Positions 10,260 to 20,998 of a stretch of DNA of 36,480 nucleotides are shown here, piece after piece. Made by a program: the position numbers and the translations under genes. The notes under the pieces were generated by a model that did no database searches, was not told where the DNA came from, and was given only the letters and a program-made list of their open reading frames with translations. The stretch lies in assembly GCA_001584585.1 (NCBI GenBank), contig LSYV01000030.1:5896-42375 (forward strand), read 5' to 3'. The DNA is from Gonium pectorale. Lineage: Eukaryota; Chlorophyta; Chlorophyceae; Chlamydomonadales; Volvocaceae. The number at the start of each line of letters is the position of its first letter. Positions within the stretch are counted from its first letter, which is position 1.

Positions 10260-11438
10260 CGTGTGCCTGGGAACGGAGTTGGGCATCCGCCGATGGCGTG
10301 CTTTGAGGAGTACACCTCGGTACCGCGGGTACAGCGGGCAATGTACCTTGGGCTCTACTACGGGCCGGGGCAGCCTTTTGTGAGTTGTGCGTCGGAGCTT
10401 TGTGAGGCGGGAAGAAGGGCATTCTTCACTCTTCTCAAGCGCCTGGATGCGTGTTCTGTGTGGGCACCAGCGGTGCGCGCGCAGTGCTTTGATACTCAGG
10501 TGCGAGCTGTGCTGTCGTACGGGTGTGAGATTTGGGGACCGGACATGTTGGTGGAGCTACTTGGCATTTCTACAAGTCATCCGCTTGGGCGAAGGTTTAA
10601 AACGCCTTTGTTTGAGCGTGCCATAAAGGACCCTGCAGTCCAGCTTCAGTGGGCTTTCTTGAAGCGGTGTGTGGGGGCTAAAACGGCTCCTCGTATGAGC
10701 GTTTTTCGGGAGCTTCGGCGCTGGCCCATGCAGCACTTTTGGCTGAGCACTGCTTGTCTGTTCTGGAACCGCTTGGTGAAGGGGCGAAGCAAGCCCTCGG
10801 GGGTGGCGTATTATGATGTGTTCCGGTATTTGCAGCTTGCGCAGGAGTCTGGGTTTCGGTTCTCGGACCTGTGGGTTGCAAAGATGCTGCTTGTGCTGGG
10901 TGCTTTGGGTTATGAGTGGAAGGCGGACACACCGCAGAACGAGCAACTGGTTGATGTGCGGCAAGTTATGAAGGCTTTCGAGCAGAGGCTTAGCGAGGCC
11001 TGGAAGCCCTTTGAGGGTGGTGAACGTGTGGAGCCGCGAGGGTATGAGAGGGGTGGCCTGTCGCTTTGTGTTTATCAGGGATGGATGGGTGCGCCTAGCT
11101 ACGGGTGCAGAACGTTGCCCTGTGCGGTACCAGCGGTTGCAGTTGCCGCTAGGTCACGTGCATGCGCTGATGCGGTTTAGACGTGTGCCTGGCCTTTGGA
11201 AATGTATCGCTCGCATGGGCGGGCACGGGCGGCGCGTTGCTGTCGTGTGTGCCAGTGCGGCCAGGTCGAGGATGAGAAGCACGTTGTGTTCGAATGTTGT
11301 GCCTACGATGAGTTGAGTAGTGCTTGCGGTCTGAGTTTCGAGGACGATGCTGACGGGGGAGACATGATGATTAGCTTCATGAGCAGGTCTGATCCGCGCA
11401 AGTTGGGTGCCTTTCTGTTCTCTGTCTATGAACGTTGA
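10260..11438 (+). pseudogene. LINE-type retrotransposon ORF2, 3' part, frameshifted
   Basis: From about 10290 the plus strand encodes the region after the reverse transcriptase of an algal LINE: YLGLYYG, then QVRAVLSYGCEIWGPDML, which is a hallmark block of these elements. Next come an Arg/Trp-rich stretch and LCVYQGWMGAPSYG. The reading then shifts to a second frame (CPVRYQRLQLPLGHVHALM followed by RFR, about 11117-11180) and to a third (HGRARAARCCRVCQCGQ, then VEDEKHVVFEC), ending with TGA at 11438. The CxxC...EDExH...C pattern is the zinc-knuckle-like C-terminus. At least two frameshifts make it non-functional. The 5' end, endonuclease and most of the reverse transcriptase are missing, as in typical 5'-truncated insertions. 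It is related to the fragment at 1-431. Confidence 0.88.
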
Positions 11439-11493
11439 GGGCGTGAGCGGGGCTGTGCCGAGGGGCCAAACGGCGCGTATGGGCACTTGTAAC

Positions 11494-11517
11494 GCACACA
11501 CACAAAAACAAAAAAAC
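11494..11517 (+). repeat. CA/A-rich tail of the LINE insertion
   Basis: A (CA)n run passing into an A-rich stretch lies 55 bp after the LINE stop codon. This is the expected 3' tail of a LINE copied by target-primed reverse transcription, so it probably marks the 3' boundary of the insertion. Confidence 0.6.
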
Positions 11518-11639
11518 TAACGCTGCCCACCACCATGCTACTTCCGCTTCTGTGAGAACGTGGCCAAGGCTGACCCGGCCATGCTGTTTTCGGGGCGCGG
11601 ACATCAACGGACGACTCGTACGGTATGTCTCTAAATCGT

Positions 11640-13190
11640 AATCGCGCTGCTGATTGAGCGCTTATTTGCGTCTACCGTACACAGCACCCTGAGCACTCTC
11701 GCGGACTGGCAGCAGGACCAGAGTCTGCTGCCGCCGGAGTCAGTGGGGCGGGACCCAGCCACCAAGCGGACGTTGGCGCAGTTGCAGCTGCGCGCCCCAG
11801 CATACATCGCCGCGGACGCACGGCCCAACCGGAAGGCGCCGCTGCCGATCGGGCTGTTGCAGCTGCCGATCATGTGGCTGCGGAAGCGGGGCAACATGCG
11901 GAAGGAGTCAGCGGTATGCACCAAGGACGTGGTGTCGCGACATAGCATGTCCATCGACGAAGCACGGGCCAACGGGACCGGTTAGCGAGTGTCGTGCCTA
12001 GTCAGCTGTGTAGCCAGGACACTACGGCGGTTGCTGAGCTGACCGCCACGCAAACAGAGGACGGTGCGCAGCAGCCTTGGTTTCGGAGGTACCAGGAGGG
12101 CATCCTAGAGCCCTGTCTGGTTGTCGGTGGCGAGCGTATGTAATGACCACAGCTACTGCAGTAAGCTTGTAACCAATCAGTGTGTGATCACCGAGACCCC
12201 ACCGAGTCTTTGCTCTCAGTCAAGGCACACCACGGACAAGTAGGNNNNNNNNNNNNNNNNNNNNNNNNNNNNNNNNNNNNNNNNNNNNNNNNNNNNNNNN
12301 NNNNNNNNNNNNNNNNNNNNNNNNNNNNNNNNNNNNNNNNNNNNNNNNNNNNNNNNNNNNNNNNNNNNNNNNNNNNNNNNNNNNNNNNNNNNNNNNNNNN
12401 NNNNNNNNNNNNNNNNNNNNNNNNNNNNNNNNNNNNNNNNNNNNNNNNNNNNNNNNNNNNNNNNNNNNNNNNNNNNNNNNNNNNNNNNNNNNNNNNNNNN
12501 NNNNNNNNNNNNNNNNNNNNNNNNNNNNNNNNNNNNNNNNNNNNNNNNNNNNNNNNNNNNNNNNNNNNNNNNNCAGATCACCCGCTGCACATAGTCTGTC
12601 GCACGGCACGCGATACGGCGTGACAGCGTGCTGGCTCGTTCGGGGCTTCTTCAGCATAGTTAAGACGCAGTGAGCTGGTTGGGTTGTCAGTGGGCAGTGC
12701 GTCACTACTGCAGGGCGGTGAGATGAAGCTGCACGTGGCTCGCAGCAAGACGACGGACCAGCGGGGACAGGGGCAGGCAGTGCTGCTGGCCGAGCGCACG
12801 TCACGGTGTCACGAACAGCCGACGCATACCTAGCTAAAGTGCGGGCCCAGGGAGCGGGATTGTCGAGCCCGCTATTCGTACGGCATACAAGCTGGGCACG
12901 GAACGGGGGTGCACGCTGGGCGAAGGGTGTGTTCTCTGATCGGCTGCGGCAATTGTTTGTGGAGCTGCAGCAGGAGCGACCGGATCTAGGCGTGGAGACC
13001 AGGTCCTTCTCTGCGCATAGCCTTCGGAGAGGCGGCGCCTCTGGGGCGACCAACGCCGCCAGCCTGAGTGTCGAGGAGATAAGGAGCACGGCTGTCGGGA
13101 GTCAGTTGCCGTCAGGCGGTGCGTGCGGAAGTCGGTGGTACGCGACGGCAAGCGGTCGTGCGCATGTTAGAACTGGGAGTGGGGTGCGTG
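11640..13190 (+). pseudogene. tyrosine recombinase of a mobile element, degenerate and crossing an assembly gap
   Basis: Before the gap (about 11690-11985) one frame reads TLADWQQDQSLLPPESVGRD, later KAPLPIGLLQLPIMWLRKRG. This resembles the core-binding domain of element-encoded tyrosine recombinases. After the gap come catalytic landmarks in shifting frames: LRRSELVGL (first catalytic Arg, about 12660-12690), LHVARSKTTDQRGQGQ (the beta-hairpin Lys, about 12730), FSAHSLRRGGAS (the HxxR box, about 13010-13045), then EHGCRESVAVRRC in another frame. The final catalytic Tyr was not identified. Frameshifts near 12655, 12800 and 13085 make it a pseudogene. DIRS-like elements and Cryptons carry such enzymes, and Chlamydomonas has DIRS elements. 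No adjoining DIRS reverse transcriptase is seen, so the class stays open. Confidence 0.75.
12245..12573. other. assembly gap (run of N)
   Basis: The sequence is 329 unspecified bases. The gap sits inside the tyrosine recombinase relic, between its core-binding and catalytic parts. Its true length is unknown. Confidence 0.99.
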
Positions 13191-15118
13191 CTTCCTGCAG
13201 AGGGCATGATTGCTCTCAGCAGTCAGACCTAGGAACAGCGAGGCAGGCAGGCGCACAGCGTCATAGCGGATGAGAGTAAGCACGGCCATGTCTCCGTGCG
13301 CATCGGCGCTGCATCTGTAGCCGAGAAGGGCTGGCTAGCTCATAAGCAATGAATTTGTCACCTTACGAATGAAGTGCCGAGCATGAGACGTTGGGATAGA
13401 GCTGGAAATGATAACACGTACATGCATGTATGGGAGTAAACTCTGAACGACACGAAGCGCATGTATGACTGACAACGAACACAAACAATGCCATCAGCGT
13501 GGCATGGGGGGCGGTGGGGAGGTGCACGCCTTACTCCCAAATGAGCCCCTTCCCAGCATCGCAGCTGTTTTGCCATGCGCATCAATTAACACGCTATCAA
13601 CACGTACGGCGTACACATGTACCATTAGTGAGTGAGTAACAGAGCGTGCCTGCGTTGTAGTGGGCCGTCATGTGGCCTCACAATCCCATTGAGCCCATAC
13701 CATGTTGCAACTGTCGGAGCCGCAACCATGCATACACAATGCTTGGTCGGGCCCCTGGATGGTTCATCCCGCCAAGCCCCTGTGCGAGAGCCAACTGCTG
13801 CAAACCACCCCCGCAAGCCGCAACGCATCAAGACCCGTACGATCCGGACTGCAGAGCGCAGAGAATGACCAGCAGGCGTGCGTTGGAGGGCACAGCGCAT
13901 TAAAACAGCCATGCTTGCGGTGCCATACACAACGGACAATATGCTGCACGCGCTGCCTCGTCTCCAAACTTCGGGACATCTGGAAATGAAGGTTAATCAG
14001 TGCATCAGCAGCAAATCATTATAACAATTGAGTAAATAACGCTGTGCATCTCTGCACGTGGTATACGACGATAGACGCGCTGCGCAGCGGGCTATCACAA
14101 GCACGCACGCACGCAGGCTCTCAGCAGGTAGGCATCAGGCATACGTACGCGCATGCTCCATCATCAGCAGATAGGGGCGCTCACTCAAAGCATGGGCTGC
14201 GGGCCCTCTACCTGCGACACTGCCGTATATCAGCACGCAGTCAGCGTTGCCAGAGTGAGCCCACGGCACAGCACCCACAGCTGCCGAAGCCGCCAGCTCG
14301 GCTCAACACGCATACATATGTGGGTGGTGCAAGCGGGCGGATTCGGCGTACGTGCAGCGAGCGCGCCCACCTGCCCGGCCCCGCACCCTGTGTGCACCCC
14401 GTGCATGCATGCAAATGCGCACGCATACGAGTGGGACGTACTGCTGTATGTATGGAACTTGTGCTGGTCCATTCGCCAATATGTGGCACCCACGCATCCA
14501 TCGATACATACATGCAAGGGGGCTTTGCAAACACCAACCTGGTGTGCACGGCTGCCGGGCTCCTTTCCGCAAGCGAGCAAGGAAAGAGACAGATACGGAA
14601 AGCAGTGCAGCTGCCGCCAGCAGGCAGGCGGGGTCAATCGGCTGATGAGCCAAATCAATGCACAATAGGAAAAGGCCTCGGGTTGGCGACCCAAACACGC
14701 ACGCATGGCGGCATCACGTGGACGCAGCCTGCAGACGACCCAGTAAGTCGCGCCTAATTCTTCGGCCACAGCACACGCACGTAGGCGACTGCACGAGTGG
14801 CTCCCTCGCGCGCAATGCCCGATGTGTACTGTGATCCGTGTACCGCTGCCAAAAAGTGCGAGCAATCCAATCTTTAGCGCCCTGACCATAACAGACACCA
14901 GGCAGGGTATTGCACCGGCCGTGCACGTGGATGAATGATGCATGGCTGGGCTCGCTTGTCCGTGCGTGCAAGCGCAGCATAGCCACGGTTGTGAGCGCAA
15001 CTAGCATAACCCACGTTAAATGGTTCTGAGATACCCATGTGCAGCTGGATCCACGCCAGCGCCAGTCCGTGCATGCATGCATGCGCGTCGCTCGGCGTGC
15101 ACGTACGCATGCACGCCG
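13191..15118. other. intergenic region downstream of the receptor gene
   Basis: No gene could be supported. The stretch is rich in CATGCA, GCACGC and TACGTA words, including short runs such as the GCAC repeat at 14101-14114 and a GCATGCATGCATGC run near 15070-15085. Several open frames occur on both strands (for example 14044-14757 plus and 14230-15000 minus), but they show no domain, no splice pattern and low-complexity composition. The 3' untranslated region of the minus-strand receptor gene should lie at its right end. Confidence 0.5.
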
Positions 15119-18100
15119 TCAGGGCCGATCCCCGGCAGCAGCCACGTCGGCCCTCCAGCTGATGACCGCCTTGCTGGGTGACTTAAGCGTCTGCGGGCAG
15201 CAGGCGGACGGTAAAGGGCGGCGGCAGGGACGGTGGGGCGCCAGCAGCTCAATACAAGCGAAGCGAAGGCTTCCCCTTGCGTCGTTGGGGCGCAACTGGG
15301 GTGTATACCATCTTTGAGGCCCAGGGTGGGACGGATCCTACCAACGGGTCAGCAGGGTAAGTAAGGCGACTAAGCACATAAGCACTAGTTCAGGACCGTG
15401 GTCAGATGTAGCTTTGAACCCGTTGCGGGCTAAACAATTGTGCTGCCCACTCACATCCGCGGACTGATAGCTGTCCTGCGCTGAAGCCTGGCGCCCAATC
15501 CTGCCGGACTCTGGCGGCGGCATCCCCGTTGAGTAGATGAAGGCGGAAACGAGGGAGGGTGAGCCCGCGCTCTTTGAGGCGTCCACTGCGTTGGCCCGAT
15601 AGCTGAAATCTTGTGAGAAGGAGGGTCTCAGGTTGCCGCTGGCCGACGGGGACAGGGAGCTGGCAAGGGTGCTGCCAGTGCGGGCAAGGGGTGAGCCCTG
15701 CGCCCGCACACCACCGCCGCCGCTGTTGATGAAGGAGGCGATGGCGGCGGGCATCGGGCTGCCGCGGTTGAGCGAGGCCGAGAGCGAGGTGTAGGTCGTG
15801 CAGGAACGCTGAGGCGGCTCCTTCACTGACGCGGCGCCCGCACCGAACGAGAGATGCGAGCCCTTGCGGGTGTAGGCCCCCTCCGCTGCTGTGACTGGGA
15901 CCTGGGGTGTTACGTTTGGGGCAGGGTCAAAGCGGCCCGCCGTGTTCTTGGCAAAAAAAGAGATTACCCGGGTTGCAATGGTGGCGTCATGTTATGTCAT
16001 TCGGAAAGCCCCGGAGTTGGGGGCTCTAACCATCCGCCCACCGTGGGGTTTATCCGCTTGGCCGTCCATTTGCTGCTAACCATCACGACCCTGATACCCA
16101 CGACATAACGACCCACAAACAGCGCATCCGTCCCTGCCCGAGGGGCACGTTATGTCGCCCCAAAACCACTCACCACCCGTGATGACGAGACATCGGCGGC
16201 AGCATTGCCGCCATTGCAGCTGAAGGACGATGCCTGCGGCCTGGCACCGCTGTTGCTGAACGCACGGCCGATGCGGGAGACAGTGCGAGAGACGAATGAC
16301 CGGTCGCGGTCGCTCCCGACAGCGAGGCTGGTGCCACCCTGCGGCGCCGTCAAGTGGGGATGGGGGGCGGACGGCTGATGAGGTCTAGCCAACACGCACG
16401 TACAGCTGCATTTACCAAGCGCCCGTGCATGGGAGGGAAGTATGTTGCCCAGGGCAGTGTCCGAGCCAACCATGTGTGCACGTCCGGGTGCTTGAGCGCC
16501 GCACCCGGGCACCGTCACGTGCGCCCTCTCTCGCCCTGTCGCCCTCACCTTGATGTCCATGTCGAAGCGCGACGAGACGCGCGGAAGAATCATGAGCAGC
16601 AGCCCCATGCCCACGCAGGCCACCATGATGAGGTACACACCTACACCAGGACAGGGCAAGGCAAAAGCGACCCGGGGCGGTTGGCTACATACACGTGAGC
16701 ACATACAGGGCGCCGGCGTATGCAGCACTTTGCGTGTGGCGGCACGCACGCACCCAACCAGCTCCCCACCCACCCACCTGTGAGGTTCCAGAAGGTGATG
16801 GTGGTGGTGGGGTCCGCCTTGCCACAACGGCTCTCCCGGATGTAGGCCAATTCCAGCATCTCATACATGCCGTCCTCGATCAGCTGGGACAGGACCTGCG
16901 CCGGCAAGGGGTACGCATCATATGTGGGCAATGAGGTTGCGCATGCCGTAGATACCTTGCCTACAGTAATTGACCCGTCGCCAATCAAAGACAACTTGGT
17001 GAGATCACGCATGCTTGGAGCAAATAAATAAAGGGCCCTGCACATCGTGACGTGCAGGGAGCGAAGCCGTCCCATCGGGTGGACCGCCCTACTGCCACGC
17101 ACGCATGACGCCGGAACTGCACGCATGCAGAACGGACCATTGCAGACGGGCCGGGGTGTGTGTGGGCACACATCGGACTTTCGCACACGCGGGCTTCATA
17201 TGATCAAGCGAGTGCACACTGCCTGTTGATTGATCCAGCGGAGCTGCACTCGCTGCACGCGCCCTCATCATCGGGCATGCGAACAGGCAAGTGCAACCAT
17301 TGCAGGTGGTCGCCCAAACCCATCTACCGGCAGTTTCACAACACAAAAAGAGATAGGGACATCGGAGGGAAATGGATGTGCCCTACCCGCCGGATGTTAC
17401 CAGGCACATGCACCTACCTTGTTGTATGCCTCTATGAACTCCTTGGGCACGTGAACGTTGAAGCCGACCGCGTTATTTACGTACTGGAACATGCGCCCCA
17501 CCAGCGTGATGTCGCAGCGGTCCGCCAACTGGTACCTGGGGCAGGCGGATGGGCACAGCCAGCGAACGGGCGAGGCAGACATGGTGGCGCGTACGCATGC
17601 GCATATGCACGTACATTGCCAACGGGCAGCCCATGCGTGTGCGGCCGATGAAGCAGAGCCACGTACGCTGACAAACACGTCGCACTCGTGTCGCAAGGTA
17701 CGCGTTCGGGTACCGTATCCACGTGTATGCACACACGCGCAGCCATACGTGTACACACAGAATACCGCACACAGGCGCACACGGAGGCACGCACGCACGC
17801 ACGTGCATGCCCGGTCCATACCACCGGCTCACCTGAGCCAGGGGTTGTCCAGGATGAGCGCGTCCAGCTGGCCCGTGGCCACCTGGTGGGCGGAGGGGCG
17901 AGGGGCGGGGTAGTGGGTTTGGAAGGCATCCTCGATAGAGAAGCCTGGGGGCGGGGTGAGGCATCCAGGGCGGGCGTCTGTGTTTGCGCAAAAGGTGGCG
18001 TATGGAAGGACACGACAAATAAACAACCCCGTCACGTCCCTGCATGCTGGTCTGAGAGCAACAAAGCGCAGTTCATGAGGTAGCACGCAAGGGCACTGGC

Positions 18101-20067
18101 GAGCCGAATTCCCAGGGTGGCTTCGGTCGGGCGCGGTAGGTTCATGTAGTGCAGCAGCACACCGCACCATACCACCGCTCCACACCGCACCGTACCATGT
18201 CCAACATGGCCAGTCCATCCGCCTCATTGTCCCAGGGCAGCCCCCGGGGCCGCACACCGTACTTGAGGAAATTCTTGGCGATGGCGTCCCACGTGCCGAC
18301 CTGCACGCCGTACAATTAATACAGCGCGTGTGTGGGGCTTCATGGGCACATATGGTGGCGAGAGGGCCGTAGGGTGATGCTGTCTGTACGGTGGCGGTAC
18401 ATATTGCCGTACATAGCCATGTGCGCAGCACGCACCCTCTGACCGCCCAGGTCGTTGATGCCGTTAATCTTGGTCCGAACGCTGTTGGCGGTCAGGCGGG
18501 CTGTCAATCCTGTGCGCGTTCCAAAGAAAGAGGACGTACGGGAAGTGGGCGTGGTGACCAGCCGTAACTACTGCCATACGCCCAATCACATCCTTCGGAG
18601 CATAGCCGGTGATTAAAGCCGGCGTTGGGGCCCGTGGGCCTAGTGGGCCAACCATACCTGCCGTGTACGTGGCGATGGTGACCAGGACCACCACGCCCCA
18701 GCCCATCACCATGAACTTGGCTGGGAGGGAGGTGACCCGAGGCTCATCTACCGTGTTCAGGAGCTTGCCGTACATGCGGTACACTGATTCATACATGCCG
18801 GGCCGAAACTCCTGCGGGTACTTGACTTTCCCCATCCCCCTGCACACAGCGCGGATCACGCAGGGTTATAAATCTCCAGTGCCGCGTACGGCCAAGACAC
18901 CTCCTGTTCTTGGAACCAACATGATACAAAGCTTTGAGCAAAACGCAAGGTGGCAGGCTTAGACGTGCCGAGCAAGCCGTAGTGTGCATCTCCAGCGCAC
19001 CGCACCTGCGCGTAAAGTCCCTCTCCGCCAGCCACACCAGCACCGACACGACCATGCCGGAGATCAGCAGCGCCAGCCATACGTCCCATCGGAACACCTG
19101 TAACGTGCGCAGAGGCGTTTCATGTACGAGCGCACAATGCCGGGACGTTGCAGGGTTCCTCAGCAGGTTTGCCGCCGCTGTCCATATCTTCTCACCGCAG
19201 TGAAACCCCAGTAATCACCGTTGCCCTTCAGCACGCCCACCGCCACGGAATACCCTGACCTGCACCCAGAGATACAGGTAGCTTCAGGGCGGGCGAGAGT
19301 GCAAGAGTGCAAAGAGTTAGGCGGTAGGCTGACGAGAGTGATGAGTCAGTGAGAGGGTATGCGAGCGAGGCAGTGCTCCCTTCATACATTTATGTTGACA
19401 ATGATGAAGGCCAGACGCGGCCAGAACCTTTGGGCGGGCGGGGCTCATGAACGGGCGCACGCCAAAGATGCGCCCCAGTGCCCGACCGCCATGCCTGCTG
19501 CACCTGAAGGTGGGAAGTGAGAACTGCATCGAGTTCGCCAGGTCCGTGGTCCTGACGGGTATTGATGCGGGCGCGATGTCGCAGTGCGAAGGGTCGTCAA
19601 GGGGCTTCAGGAGCCCCTCCATCATAGCGCCCCAATCCATCACCTGCGCATGCGGTGGAGGCGGCAACAGGCAGGCATGGGAATCCATGCATGTTGGTGC
19701 GCGGTGCGGAACATATGCGTACACCTGCGTAATGACCCCACGATGTGACCTCTTTGCGTACCGCGTGCAGCAACTTTGCGGAGCGACGTAAGCGGGAATA
19801 TGCATAGCGCGCGCAGGATGACGCGCGCGGCGCGCCGGCGACACCCACGTCGACAGTGTAGTGAAGCTGCAGCTTCACCGCAACCGTCTCGAACAAGTCA
19901 TGTTCGTATCCAGAGAGCTCCTTGGTAGTTTCATTGTATATTACGAATGGAGCCCACGCGCTCGTGCAGACCCGGAGGACGGTCGGGAGGCTGGAGCCGT
20001 TGAACCCAAGGCTGGGGGCAATTCCCAACGAAAAGATGAGCAGATGCGCCAGTAAGATCATCCCCAT
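15119..20067 (-). CDS. ionotropic glutamate-receptor-like channel
   Basis: A ligand-gated channel of the plasma or organelle membrane. Fifteen exons: 20067-19849, 19643-19504, 19259-19196, 19097-19006, 18839-18658, 18509-18436, 18300-18196, 17882-17833, 17535-17418, 16994-16956, 16895-16778, 16640-16549, 16338-16174, 15901-15455, 15190-15119. All join in frame (658 aa). Order: signal peptide (1-24); ligand-binding half S1 (from LRVCTSAWAPFVIYNETTK to TDLANSMQFSLPTFR); M1 (WDVWLALLISGMVVSVLVW); re-entrant pore region ending DEPR (about 187-206); M3 (FMVMGWGVVVLVTIATYTA); S2 (ANSVRTKINGINDLGG, VGTWDAIAKNFL, GQLDALILDNPWL); M4 (402-421); Ser-rich cytosolic tail. The usual extracellular amino-terminal domain is absent. 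In-frame ATGs at 20196 and 20148 exist, but starting at 20067 puts the signal peptide first. Without the last splice, translation would stop at 15338; the donor GAT|gtgagt favours splicing. Exon 10 uses a weak acceptor (ccaag). Confidence 0.88.
16101..16157. repeat. short inverted repeat in a receptor intron
   Basis: CGACATAACG at 16101-16110 is the exact reverse complement of CGTTATGTCG at 16148-16157. A third GTTATGTC lies at 15991-15998. All fall inside the intron before exon 14. It may be a hairpin or the remnant ends of a small DNA transposon. Confidence 0.45.
17883..17955 (-). repeat. shared intron-end sequence, copy 1 (receptor intron 7)
   Basis: The last 70 or so bases of the intron before exon 8 of the receptor gene contain CTTCTCTA, then GAG, then ATGCCTTCCAA, then a C-rich tract and the acceptor CGCCCACCAG. 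A very similar block ends the intron at 26834-26912 in the unrelated large gene. Frame logic shows it is intronic here: the preceding exon ends in phase 0 and only the acceptor at CCACCAG|GTGGCC keeps the frame. Confidence 0.65.
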
Positions 20068-20884
20068 GCGCCGCAAAGTAGTCAGCGCGCGGTCGCTCAC
20101 AACGTGAGAGAACCCTTTGCCGTCCCTGCTGATGGCCCTTGCTGCCATGCCAGGCCGCGGCAATAAAAGTGCAGTCCGAAAAGCTAGTCTTTTCATATAC
20201 AAGCACTGCTATGGCAGACGAGAAGCAAGCACGTAGGGTAGGCCCTAGGGCTACCCGGGCACCCTAACAGGACAGCAGGAACTGTTATCAATTATGTGCA
20301 AAGATTGAATCTGGCGCTAAATGCCGCAATTACGAGTGGGGAATCTCCCTTCTGCCTGTGACCCTGTAATTTGTAACTGTCAGCATCGAATGACATGCAC
20401 ATGCGGAGCAAGCCACATACACAGGGCGATTATCGGCTATAAACCAATGCAGTGGATGCAAGGCAGGTCCCCGGTTTTCTGTACTGATATCATATGCGGC
20501 CCGCCATCTTCCTACTGTGACATCCTGCGATGTTTGCAGGACAGAAAGAAAGCTATGAAAACTATTAAGGCTAGCCGGATTCGCTGGCTATTAGTTACAG
20601 GCAGACTGTCCGGACTGTCCCCCTCCCTCCCCTTCCTCCAACCCATTACAGTGGGAGCGAGGGGGGGGGAGAATTAGCTGCAGTTGCACTGCGCATGGAG
20701 CCGGCTAGCAGGCTTTGTAAGCCTGGTATCTGACGTTGTGCGGTATTATTATTGGTGGGTTGCCGACTTGTCATCCCTGGTGAAGCCCTAGAAAGTGGTG
20801 CCAGGGGGTGCCAGCTGGGTGCCAGGCACGCAAGGTCCGCCGGTGCGCACACAGCACCGGTGCGCGCATGGTATGTGCGGTGGG

Positions 20885-20998
20885 TGGGGTAGTAAAAAAG
20901 AGAACCAGCAACGGGAAAGGCAGGCTCTACGGACATACAGACCCGAGGGTGTGATGTTTCCAGCAGGGCGCCGAGTACAGGGCATGGCGGGTATACGA
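20885..20998 (-). repeat. dispersed repeat, copy 3
   Basis: On the minus strand it reads TGTACTCGGCGCCC, GCTGGAAACATC, CCCTCGGGTCTGTATG, CCGTAGAGCCTGCCT, then TTCTCTTTTTTACTA. The order matches the copy at 7295-7430, with substitutions. It is the most diverged of the three copies. Confidence 0.5.

Noticed and set aside
9897..10260. Treating the LTR at 9602-9896 as the 5' LTR of a second element with a primer binding site
   Set aside because: TGG occurs just after the LTR end, but the following bases do not resemble a known tRNA 3' end and no gag or pol follows; LINE sequence does.
12180..13089. Open frames on both strands running through the N gap
   Set aside because: They are open only because the gap has no stop codons. 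The real signal is the tyrosine recombinase landmarks on either side.
17883..17950. Reading the shared intron-end block as coding (GFSIEDAFQ in the receptor, GFSTENAFQP in the large gene)
   Set aside because: The flanking exons only keep frame if the acceptor is after the block, in both genes. The similar peptide reading follows from the DNA similarity.
20065..20196. Starting the receptor at the upstream in-frame ATGs at 20196 or 20148
   Set aside because: These would place 27 to 43 Arg/Ser-rich residues before the hydrophobic signal sequence, which is unlikely for a secreted ligand-binding domain. They remain possible.
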